Assembly (NCBI GenBank): GCA_964393825.1
Contig: CAYMUY010000013.1
Location: 24,490-88,489, forward strand
Direction of reading: 5' to 3'
Origin: PFJX01 sp964393825
Lineage (GTDB): Bacteria > Pseudomonadota > Gammaproteobacteria > Burkholderiales > Thiobacillaceae
Length of the DNA: 64,000 bases
In this document: one piece after another, positions 8,651 through 15,367 of the stretch
How the letters are laid out: every line of letters begins with the position of its first letter
How positions within the stretch are numbered: position 1 is the first letter of the stretch
Position numbers and translations under genes: made by a program
The notes under the pieces: model-generated
The model's database searches: none
Seen by the model: the letters and a program-made list of their open reading frames with translations, nothing else
What the model was told of the DNA's origin: nothing

Positions 8651-8771
8651 CTCCCTCCCCCACCGGGGGAGGGCCGGAAAGAGGGAAATACGCCGGCATA
8701 TCCAGCGCCGGTTGATTGAGCAACCGCTGCTCCCTCTCCCCCGGCCCCTTCCCCGGTGGGGGAGGGGAGGG
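8651..8771. repeat. Family A palindromic repeat, copy 2 (supplies the cbbO2 ribosome site)
   Basis: A 121-bp copy filling the cbbQ2-cbbO2 gap, with inverted GC-rich arms (CTCCCTCCCCC on the left, GGGGGAGGGGAGGG on the right). The core contains ATCCAGCGCCGG, as in copy 1. Its right end GGAGGG (8766-8771) lies 8 nt before the cbbO2 ATG and is the only visible Shine-Dalgarno sequence for that gene. In RNA it would fold into large hairpins that can sequester this site. Confidence 0.8.
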
Positions 8772-8779
8772 AAAAGACC

Positions 8780-11161
8780 ATGACCGAAACTGAATACCAG
8801 CACCCCCTGATGAAGGCCTACTGGGCCCAACTCGACACCGGCTTCGAGCCGATCGCGGATGTGTTCGAGGATGTCATGGCGGAAGCCCTGGCCATCCTCA
8901 GCCGCGAGGGCATCGACGCCTATCTGGAAGCCGCCCGCGTCATCGGCAAGCTGGGGCGCGGCGTCCAGCCCATGCTGGCGTTCATGGAGGAGTGGCCGAC
9001 CAGCGCCAAGGCCATCGGCGAGAGCGGCCTGCCCGCGATCATGGCCATGATCCAGAAGATGCAGAAATCGCCCAACGGCAAAGCCATCACCCCCTTCCTG
9101 GAAACGCTGGCGCCGGTGGCGCGCAAGCTGCGCTCTCAGGAACGGATGGGGCGTTACCTGGATATCGTCCTGGATTTCATGGAGCGCACCACCGGTTCCA
9201 TCCACGGCCACCACACCACCTTCCCCAGCCCCGGCCTGCCCGATTTCTTCGCCCAGGCGCCGTTCCTGCTCGGCCAACTCACCCTGGCCGGCATGAAGAA
9301 CTGGGTGGAGTACGGCATTCGCAACTACCGCACTCATCCGGAACGGCAGAAGGACTACTTCAGCCTGCAATCCGCCGACAGCCGCGCCGTGCTGCAACGT
9401 GAACGTCACGGCACCCTGTTCATGGACGTGGAACGCAAGCTGGACCTTTACCTACACGGCTTGTGGCGGGAATCGGAACAACTGGTGCCCTACTCCACCG
9501 CCTTCGACGAGTTGCGCAAGCCGGTGCCGTATTACGACAAGCTGGGCATGCGGATACCGGATGTGTATGACGACGTTTTTCTCCCTCTCCCTCCGGGAGA
9601 GGGCCGGGGTGAGGGAGCGGCGCTCGATCTAGCGTTGTCGGTTGATTCGGCGTTGCTCCCTCACCCCCAGCCCCTCCCCCGGGGGGGGAGGGGAGAAATC
9701 CGCATTCCCGGCATTGATCGTTACCGCGTCACCCTCGCCCACATGGTCGGCCACCGTCGCTGGACCGAGGCCCAGATCGCCGACAACTGGAGTCCGTTTC
9801 AGCGCATGGCGGTGGAGTTCTTCGAGGACTGCCGCGTCGAAACGCTGCTCTGCCGAGAATACCCCGGTCTCAAGCGCATCTTCCTGGCCCTGCATCCGAA
9901 GCCGGCCGAAGCCGCCTGCGACCCGGAGACCACCTCCTGCCTGCGCCACCGCATGGCCATGTTGTCGCGCGCCCTGCTCGACCCGAACCACGGTTACAAC
10001 GATGTCGATCTGCTCGACTATGTGCGGCGCTTCCACGACCTGATGGCCGAAAGCGAATCCAGCACCAAGGAAATCGCCGCGTTGGCACTGAGCTACGTCG
10101 CCAAGACCCGCCGTCAAAGCGACCAGCTGGCCAAGGTCCATTTCGCGGATACGGTGGTCGACTACCGCGACGACAACCGCCAGATGTGGAAATTCATCGA
10201 GGATAGCGACGACGAGGAGATGTTCGAGAAGGAGAAGAAGCGCACGCCAAGCGATGAAGTCAAAGGCCTGCCGCCGCGCCACTATCCGGAATGGGATTAC
10301 CACAGCCAGACCTACCGCCCGGACTGGGCCAGCGTCTACGAGGCCCTGCATCCGAAAGGCAACCCCGCCGACATCGACAAGTTGCTGCTGAAGCACGGCG
10401 CCCTGGCCAAACGCCTGAAACGCATCCTCGATCTGCTCAAGCCGCAGGACAAGGTGCGCATCCGCTACCAGGAAGAAGGCAGCGAGCTCGACCTCGATGT
10501 AGCCCTGCGTTCCCTGATCGATTTCAAGGGCGGCGCCACGCCCGACCCGCGCATCAACATGAGCCACCGCACCAACGGCCGCGACATCTCGGTAATGTTG
10601 CTGCTCGACCTGTCGGAATCGCTCAACGAGAAAGCGGCCGGCGGCGACCAGACCATCCTCGAACTCAGCCAGGAAGCCGTCTCGCTGCTGGCCTGGGCGG
10701 TCGAGCAATTGGGCGACCCCTTCGCCATCGCCGGCTTCCACTCAAACACGCGCCACGACGTGCGTTACCTCCACATCAAGGGCTACAGCGAACGCTGGGG
10801 CGACGACGCCAAGGCTCGTCTGGCGGCCATGGAAGCAAATTATTCAACTCGCATGGGCGCGGCCATGCGCCATGCGGCCCACTACCTGGAAGCGCGCCCG
10901 GCCGACAAGAAGCTGATGCTCATCCTCACCGACGGCCAGCCTTCGGACATCGACACCAACGATGACCAACTTCTGATCGAGGACGCCCGCCAGGCGGTCA
11001 AGGAACTCGACCGCGACGGTATCTTCACCTACTGCATCAGCCTCGACCCGAAGGCCGACGAATACGTCAGCGGCATATTCGGCCGCCAGTACACGGTGAT
11101 CGACAACATCCAGCGCCTGCCGGAAAAACTGCCGGAATTGTTCCTGGCGCTGACCAAGTAG
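8780..11161 (+). CDS. cbbO: CbbO activase adaptor with VWA domain (form II set), carrying a repeat-encoded insertion
   Basis: A 793-residue protein starting at ATG 8780. The C-terminal von Willebrand A domain has a complete MIDAS: DLSES near residue 610, the STRMG threonine near 690 and TDGQPS near 718. The MIDAS metal binds the RuBisCO surface while CbbQ drives remodelling. The N-terminal two thirds is the CbbO helical region. Residues about 267-306 (from VFLPLPPGEG to LPRGGRGE) are encoded by a family A repeat. Between the shared YDD/FDD and YR-x-T/A-x-AH landmarks this protein has 48 residues, against 8 in the paralogue at 15368-17695. The frame stays open throughout. Confidence 0.93.
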   Translation: MTETEYQHPLMKAYWAQLDTGFEPIADVFEDVMAEALAILSREGIDAYLEAARVIGKLGRGVQPMLAFMEEWPTSAKAIGESGLPAIMAMIQKMQKSPNGKAITPFLETLAPVARKLRSQERMGRYLDIVLDFMERTTGSIHGHHTTFPSPGLPDFFAQAPFLLGQLTLAGMKNWVEYGIRNYRTHPERQKDYFSLQSADSRAVLQRERHGTLFMDVERKLDLYLHGLWRESEQLVPYSTAFDELRKPVPYYDKLGMRIPDVYDDVFLPLPPGEGRGEGAALDLALSVDSALLPHPQPLPRGGRGEIRIPGIDRYRVTLAHMVGHRRWTEAQIADNWSPFQRMAVEFFEDCRVETLLCREYPGLKRIFLALHPKPAEAACDPETTSCLRHRMAMLSRALLDPNHGYNDVDLLDYVRRFHDLMAESESSTKEIAALALSYVAKTRRQSDQLAKVHFADTVVDYRDDNRQMWKFIEDSDDEEMFEKEKKRTPSDEVKGLPPRHYPEWDYHSQTYRPDWASVYEALHPKGNPADIDKLLLKHGALAKRLKRILDLLKPQDKVRIRYQEEGSELDLDVALRSLIDFKGGATPDPRINMSHRTNGRDISVMLLLDLSESLNEKAAGGDQTILELSQEAVSLLAWAVEQLGDPFAIAGFHSNTRHDVRYLHIKGYSERWGDDAKARLAAMEANYSTRMGAAMRHAAHYLEARPADKKLMLILTDGQPSDIDTNDDQLLIEDARQAVKELDRDGIFTYCISLDPKADEYVSGIFGRQYTVIDNIQRLPEKLPELFLALTK
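9581..9695. repeat. Family A palindromic repeat, copy 3, inside cbbO2 in frame
   Basis: This 115-bp copy, with arms CTCCCTCTCCCTCC and GGGGGGGGAGGGGAG, lies wholly within the cbbO2 coding sequence and contains no stop in the cbbO2 frame. It is translated as a Pro/Gly/Arg/Leu-rich peptide. The orientation and the core GCGCTCGATC/ATT match copies elsewhere in the window. This resembles the Rickettsia palindromic elements that insert into genes while keeping the frame. Confidence 0.88.
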
Positions 11162-11173
11162 GGCTGGGGTGCG

Positions 11174-11232
11174 TGTAGCGCCGGCATCCCTGCCGGCGTC
11201 TTCAAAACAGCCGGCTGGAAGCCGGCGCCACA
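11174..11232. repeat. Family B palindromic repeat, copy 1
   Basis: A 59-bp element with near-inverted ends TGTAGCGCCGGC and GCCGGCGCCACA and internal GCCGGC hairpins. Related copies are at 35929-35987 and 37568-37638. It lies between the convergent cbbO2 and cbbR genes and is likely to act as a bidirectional transcription end. Confidence 0.75.
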
Positions 11233-11259
11233 CGGGCGGCGCGGCAACTCGCGCGCCCC

Positions 11260-12207
11260 TTATTTTCCACACTCCTCCCCGCAACACGCCGCGCCCCCGC
11301 CTGGCGAGCACGCCGTCTCGCTGCTCTGGGTGAGGAGAAAGTCGAGAAAGGCGCGCGCCACCACGGAAACCTGCCGCCCGACCGGGTAAGCCGCGTACCA
11401 GTGGCGCTGGATGGGAAATTTTTCCGCGTCGAGCACGGCGAACTGGCCGGGCTGGTGCAGGGTGAGGGCATGGCAGGAAAGCGCGGAGATACCCAAGCCG
11501 GCGAGGATGGCCTGCTTGATGGCTTCGTTGCTACCCAGTTCCAGTCGCGGGCGAATTTCCAGCCCCTGTTCCCGAAACAGCCGCTCGATCGCCTTGCGCG
11601 TGCCGGAACCGGCCTCGCGCATGACCCAGCGTTCCTGTGCCAGCCGCGCCAGCGGGATGTGCTTTTCCTTCGCCAGCGGGTGGCCGGGAGCGGCGAGAAC
11701 GACGATGGGGTTGTCCATGATCGGGGTGGCGACGACTTCGATCTCATCGGGTGGCTGCCCCAGCAGATAGAGGTCATCCAGGTTGTCGGCCATGCTGGCC
11801 AGCACCTGTTCCTTGTTGGTGACGCGCAGGCTGACATCGATGCCGGGATGCAGTTTGGCGAATCCGCCGAGCAGGCGCGGCGCGAAGTAGGAGGCGGTGG
11901 TGATCGCCATCAGTTTCAGGTGGCCCTTCTCCAGGCCGCGCCGCTGCGCGACCGACATGGTGTAGCGATCGAGGATGGCGAAGATTTCCCGCGTGGCCTG
12001 TGCCAGCTCGCGGCCATCCTCGGTCAGCAACACCTTCTTGCCCACCTGTTCCACCAGCGGTGAGCCGACGATGTCCGTGAGCTTCTTCATCTGCATGGAG
12101 ACGGTCGGCTGGGTCAGGTAAAGCTCTTCGGATGCGCGGGTAAAACTGCCCAGGCGGGCAATGGATTCGAATATTTCCAGTTGGCGGAAGGTGGTGTGGT
12201 GGCGCAT
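11260..12207 (-). CDS. cbbR: LysR-type regulator CbbR of the form I RuBisCO operon
   Basis: A 315-residue protein starting at ATG 12207 (MRHHTTFRQLEIFESIARL). It has the LysR winged helix-turn-helix (TRASEELYLTQPTVSMQMKKL) and the same effector-domain hallmarks as the other CbbR (GSGTRKAIERLF, LGSNEAIKQAILAGLGIS). It is divergent from cbbL with a 158-bp control region. It is longer than the cbbM-linked CbbR by a C-terminal tail of about 20 residues with four cysteines (TACSPGG, AACCGEECGK). The tail could be a read-through addition next to repeat B1 or a redox/metal-responsive extension. Confidence 0.9.
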   Translation of the reverse strand: MRHHTTFRQLEIFESIARLGSFTRASEELYLTQPTVSMQMKKLTDIVGSPLVEQVGKKVLLTEDGRELAQATREIFAILDRYTMSVAQRRGLEKGHLKLMAITTASYFAPRLLGGFAKLHPGIDVSLRVTNKEQVLASMADNLDDLYLLGQPPDEIEVVATPIMDNPIVVLAAPGHPLAKEKHIPLARLAQERWVMREAGSGTRKAIERLFREQGLEIRPRLELGSNEAIKQAILAGLGISALSCHALTLHQPGQFAVLDAEKFPIQRHWYAAYPVGRQVSVVARAFLDFLLTQSSETACSPGGGAACCGEECGK

Positions 12208-12365
12208 GGCGATCTCGCTGAGGATGACTTAATACATAGAGTAATAGCTATGGTCACGATAGAAAATAGTGACTGTTATTTATGCATGCGCGCCGTCAAG
12301 ATGCGCCCACTTCGAATCGGAACACCGTTTCGTCGGACCGACCAACATCCCGCAAGGAGCGAACC
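12208..12365. promoter_or_regulatory. cbbR-cbbL divergent control region
   Basis: An inverted repeat GTCAC-N11-GTGAC (12253-12257 with 12269-12273) lies in an AT-rich patch. The palindrome ATAGCTAT (12244-12251) precedes it, and TTAAT/GTAAT half-site-like motifs lie at about 12229-12245. A -10-like TATTTA is at 12277-12282 with no good -35, suggesting activator dependence. cbbL has AAGGAG at 12354-12359, 6 nt before its ATG. CbbR binding is inferred from position and symmetry. Confidence 0.55.
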
Positions 12366-13787
12366 ATGGCAGTGAAGACCTACAACGCTGGTGTGAAGGA
12401 ATACCGCCAGACCTACTGGACCCCGGATTACACCCCTCTGGATACCGATATTCTCGCCTGCTTCAAGATCACCCCGCAGCCGGGCGTGCCGCGTGAAGAA
12501 GTCGCCGCGGCTGTCGCCGCCGAGTCGTCCACCGGCACCTGGACCACGGTGTGGACCGACCTGCTGACCGACCTGGATTACTACAAGGGCCGCGCCTATC
12601 GCATCGAGGATGTGCCCGGCGACGACACCTGCTTCTACGCTTTCGTGGCTTACCCGATCGACCTGTTCGAGGAAGGTTCCGTCGTCAACGTGCTGACCTC
12701 GCTGGTCGGCAACGTGTTCGGTTTCAAGGCCCTGCGCGCCCTGCGTCTGGAAGACGTCCGCTTCCCGATCGCCTACGTCAAGACCTGTGGCGGTCCGCCC
12801 GCCGGCATCCAGGTCGAGCGTGACCGCATGAACAAGTATGGCCGTCCGATGCTGGGCTGCACCATCAAGCCGAAGCTGGGCCTGTCCGCCAAGAACTATG
12901 GCCGCGCCGTTTACGAGTGCCTGCGCGGTGGTCTCGACTTCACCAAGGACGACGAGAACGTCAACAGCCAGCCTTTCATGCGTTGGCGTGATCGTTTCTC
13001 CTTCGTGCACGAAGCGACGATGAAAGCCGAACGCGAGACCGGCGAGCGCAAGGGCCACTACCTGAACGTCACCGCGCCGACCCCGGAAGAGATGTACAAG
13101 CGCGCCGAGTTCGCCAAGGAAATCGGCGCCCCCATCATCATGCACGACTACCTGACCGGTGGTTTGACCGCCAACACGGGTCTGGCCAACTGGTGTCGCG
13201 ACAACGGCATGCTGCTGCACATCCACCGCGCCATGCACGCCGTGCTCGACCGCAACCCGCACCACGGCATCCACTTCCGCGTCCTGACCAAGGTACTGCG
13301 TCTGTCGGGTGGCGACCACCTGCACTCCGGTACCGTCGTCGGCAAGCTGGAAGGTGACCGCGAAGCAACCCTGGGCTGGATCGACACCATGCGTGACGAG
13401 TTCATCAAGGAAGACCGTTCGCGCGGCCTGTTCTTCGATCAGGATTGGGGTTCCATGCCTGGCGTGATCCCCGTCGCGTCCGGTGGCATCCATGTCTGGC
13501 ACATGCCCGCGCTGGTCAGCATCTTCGGTGACGACTCCGTATTGCAGTTTGGAGGCGGCACGCTGGGCCACCCCTGGGGCAACGCCGCCGGCGCCGCCGC
13601 CAACCGCGTCGCGCTGGAAGCCTGCGTGGAAGCGCGCAACCAGGGTCGCGCACTCGAGAAGGAAGGCAAGGACATCCTGACCACCGCCGCCGCCCACAGC
13701 CCCGAACTGAAGATCGCCATGGAAACCTGGAAAGAGATCAAGTTCGAGTTCGACACCGTGGACAAGCTGGACGTCGCCCACAAGTGA
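12366..13787 (+). CDS. cbbL: Form I RuBisCO large subunit
   Basis: A 473-residue protein of normal form I length (MAVKTYNAGVKEYRQTYWTP). It has the catalytic GCTIKPKLGLS, the carbamylation region GGLDFTKDDENVNSQPF, the loop-6 region HSGTVVGKLEGDRE and the phosphate site GGGTLGHPWGNA. It forms an L8S8 complex with cbbS. The following cbbS-cbbQ-cbbO order, with no csoS carboxysome genes, fits the cytosolic form IAq type, which favours medium to low CO2 with oxygen. That subtype assignment is from context. Confidence 0.97.
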   Translation: MAVKTYNAGVKEYRQTYWTPDYTPLDTDILACFKITPQPGVPREEVAAAVAAESSTGTWTTVWTDLLTDLDYYKGRAYRIEDVPGDDTCFYAFVAYPIDLFEEGSVVNVLTSLVGNVFGFKALRALRLEDVRFPIAYVKTCGGPPAGIQVERDRMNKYGRPMLGCTIKPKLGLSAKNYGRAVYECLRGGLDFTKDDENVNSQPFMRWRDRFSFVHEATMKAERETGERKGHYLNVTAPTPEEMYKRAEFAKEIGAPIIMHDYLTGGLTANTGLANWCRDNGMLLHIHRAMHAVLDRNPHHGIHFRVLTKVLRLSGGDHLHSGTVVGKLEGDREATLGWIDTMRDEFIKEDRSRGLFFDQDWGSMPGVIPVASGGIHVWHMPALVSIFGDDSVLQFGGGTLGHPWGNAAGAAANRVALEACVEARNQGRALEKEGKDILTTAAAHSPELKIAMETWKEIKFEFDTVDKLDVAHK

Positions 13788-13797
13788 TCAAGCTTTT

Positions 13798-13898
13798 CTC
13801 CCTCTCCCCCTGGGAGAGGGTCGGGGTGAGGGAACAGCGTCGGCTTGACCGACCCGAGATCCCTCTCCCCCGGCCCCTCCCCCGAGGGGGGAGGGGAG
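13798..13898. repeat. Family A palindromic repeat, copy 4 (cbbL-cbbS gap)
   Basis: A 101-bp copy with arms CTCCCTCTCCCCCTGGGAGAGGG and CCCCCGAGGGGGGAGGGGAG. It fills most of the 137-bp cbbL-cbbS gap, which is unusually long for this gene pair. Its hairpins could stabilise or attenuate the message between large- and small-subunit genes. Confidence 0.8.
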
Positions 13899-13924
13899 TC
13901 AACCCAATTTGAAAGGAAATGAAA

Positions 13925-14281
13925 ATGTCTGAAGTGATGGATTACAACTCTCGCCTCTCCGACCCCGCCAGCCGCAAGTTCGAGACCTTCTCCTACCTGC
14001 CCCCGATGGATGAGGCCAACATCAGGAAGCAGGTCGAGTACTTGATCAAGAAGGGCTGGAACCCGGCGATCGAGCATATCGAACCCGAGTACCTGATGGA
14101 CTCCTACTGGTACATGTGGAAGCTGCCGATGTTCGGCGAAACCGATGTCGATGTCGTACTGGGCGAAGCCGCGGCCTGCCACAAGGCCAACCCCAACAAC
14201 CACGTCCGACTGATTGGCTACAACAACTTCAATCAGTCGCAAGGCGCCGCCATGGTCATCTTCCGCGGCAAGACGGTTTAA
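13925..14281 (+). CDS. cbbS: Form I RuBisCO small subunit
   Basis: A 118-residue protein. ATG 13925 is chosen because AAGGAA (13913-13918) lies 6 nt upstream; ATG 13919 is too close to it. Family hallmarks are FETFSYLPPM, GWNPAIEHIEPE, YWYMWKLPMFGE and the C-terminal RLIGYNNFNQSQG. It caps the L8 core of CbbL. It is followed by a strong terminator, after which cbbQ1/cbbO1 are reached by read-through or their own promoter. Confidence 0.97.
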   Translation: MSEVMDYNSRLSDPASRKFETFSYLPPMDEANIRKQVEYLIKKGWNPAIEHIEPEYLMDSYWYMWKLPMFGETDVDVVLGEAAACHKANPNNHVRLIGYNNFNQSQGAAMVIFRGKTV

Positions 14282-14341
14282 GTCGCGCGGCGGTTAGTGG
14301 TATTAGCCCCCGCCGCGCGACCAGCGTGGTGGGGGCTTTTT
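14282..14341 (+). terminator. Terminator with overlapping hairpins after cbbS
   Basis: A 12-bp stem GTCGCGCGGCGG (14282-14293) pairs with 14310-14321. A second stem AGCCCCC (14305-14311) pairs with GGGGGCT (14331-14337) and is followed by TTTTT. The two stems share bases 14310-14311 and interleave, so they may be alternative folds. The second has the classic U-tract. Confidence 0.8.
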
Positions 14342-14363
14342 CTTGACCTGTCTGGGTTTGCCG

Positions 14364-14399
14364 ACGAATGACGCGATCGAGATTTCGCGCGTTATTCGT
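14364..14399. repeat. Inverted repeat upstream of cbbQ1
   Basis: ACGAATGACGCG (14364-14375) pairs with 14388-14399 over 12 bases with one G-U. It lies in the 206-bp cbbS-cbbQ1 gap, which otherwise holds the cbbS terminator and the cbbQ1 ribosome site (AAGGAG just before 14488). It may be an RNA processing hairpin. No clear promoter was recognised here. Confidence 0.45.
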
Positions 14400-14487
14400 G
14401 GACTTGCAAAGCCGTTAGCGCTTTAGCGCTTAGGGATTTGGCATCCCCCTCGCGGGGAAAATCCGTCTTTTCATCAAGGAGCCCCTC

Positions 14488-15291
14488 ATGAGCAACATCG
14501 TCGATCAATATCGCATCACCCAGGAACCCTACTATCGCGCCGTCGCGGACGAAGTGGAGTTGTACGAAGCCGCCTACTCCGTGCGCATGCCGATGATGCT
14601 CAAGGGCCCCACCGGCTGCGGCAAGACCCGTTTCGTCGAATACATGGCCTGGAAACTGAACAAGCCGCTGATCACCGTCGCCTGCAACGAGGACATGACC
14701 GCCTCCGACCTGGTCGGCCGCTTCCTGCTCTCCGCCCAGGGCACCGAATGGCAGGACGGGCCGCTCGCCATCGGCGCCCGCCACGGCGCCATCGTCTATC
14801 TCGACGAAGTGGTCGAGGCGCGCCAGGACACCACCGTGGTGATCCACCCGCTGACCGACAACCGTCGCGTCCTGCCGCTGGAAAAGAAGGGCGAACTGGT
14901 CAACGCCCACCCCGATTTTCAGATTGTGATTTCCTACAACCCCGGCTATCAGTCGCTGATGAAGGATTTGAAGCAATCCACCAAGCAGCGTTTCGGCGGC
15001 CTCGACTTCACCTATCCCGAGCACGACATTGAAACCGAGATCGTCATGCATGAATCCGGTGTCGCCGGGGATGTCGCCGGCAAGCTGGTGTCGATCGCCG
15101 AACGCTCGCGCAACCTCAAGGGCCACGGCCTCGACGAAGGCTTGTCCACCCGCATGCTGATCTACGCCGGCAGCCTGATCGCCAAGGGCGTGAAACCGGA
15201 AGCCGCCTGTCGTGTCGCCCTGGTGCGCCCGATTACCGACGATCCGGACATGCGTGATGCGCTGGACGCGGCGGTGACCACGTTCTTCTGA
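14488..15291 (+). CDS. cbbQ: CbbQ AAA+ activase motor (form I set)
   Basis: A 267-residue MoxR-type AAA+ ATPase with Walker A GPTGCGKT and Walker B IVYLDEVVEA. The long block around MAWKLNKPLITVACNEDMTASDLVG is shared with the cbbM-linked CbbQ. It partners CbbO1 downstream to reactivate the CbbLS enzyme. The differences from the form II paralogue are concentrated in the N-terminus and in the C-terminal third, where RuBisCO-type specificity is expected. Confidence 0.95.
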   Translation: MSNIVDQYRITQEPYYRAVADEVELYEAAYSVRMPMMLKGPTGCGKTRFVEYMAWKLNKPLITVACNEDMTASDLVGRFLLSAQGTEWQDGPLAIGARHGAIVYLDEVVEARQDTTVVIHPLTDNRRVLPLEKKGELVNAHPDFQIVISYNPGYQSLMKDLKQSTKQRFGGLDFTYPEHDIETEIVMHESGVAGDVAGKLVSIAERSRNLKGHGLDEGLSTRMLIYAGSLIAKGVKPEAACRVALVRPITDDPDMRDALDAAVTTFF

Positions 15292-15299
15292 AAGTAGCC

Positions 15300-15350
15300 G
15301 TAGGGTGCGCCATGCGCACCACTCTGAATGGTGCGCATGGCGCACCCTAC
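15300..15350. repeat. Family C perfect palindrome between cbbQ1 and cbbO1
   Basis: A perfect 21-bp inverted repeat (15300-15320 with 15330-15350, starting GTAGGGTGCGCCATGCGC) with a 9-nt loop. It occupies almost the entire 76-bp gap and ends 17 bp before the cbbO1 ATG. There is no T-tract, so an mRNA-stabilising or processing hairpin, or a REP-like insertion, is more likely than a terminator. Confidence 0.8.
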
Positions 15351-15367
15351 CTCTGAGGACTCGAACC

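Noticed and set aside
2534..13898. Family A repeats as a CRISPR array or insertion sequence
   Set aside because: The copies are dispersed over 11 kb with no regular spacers, and none encodes a transposase.
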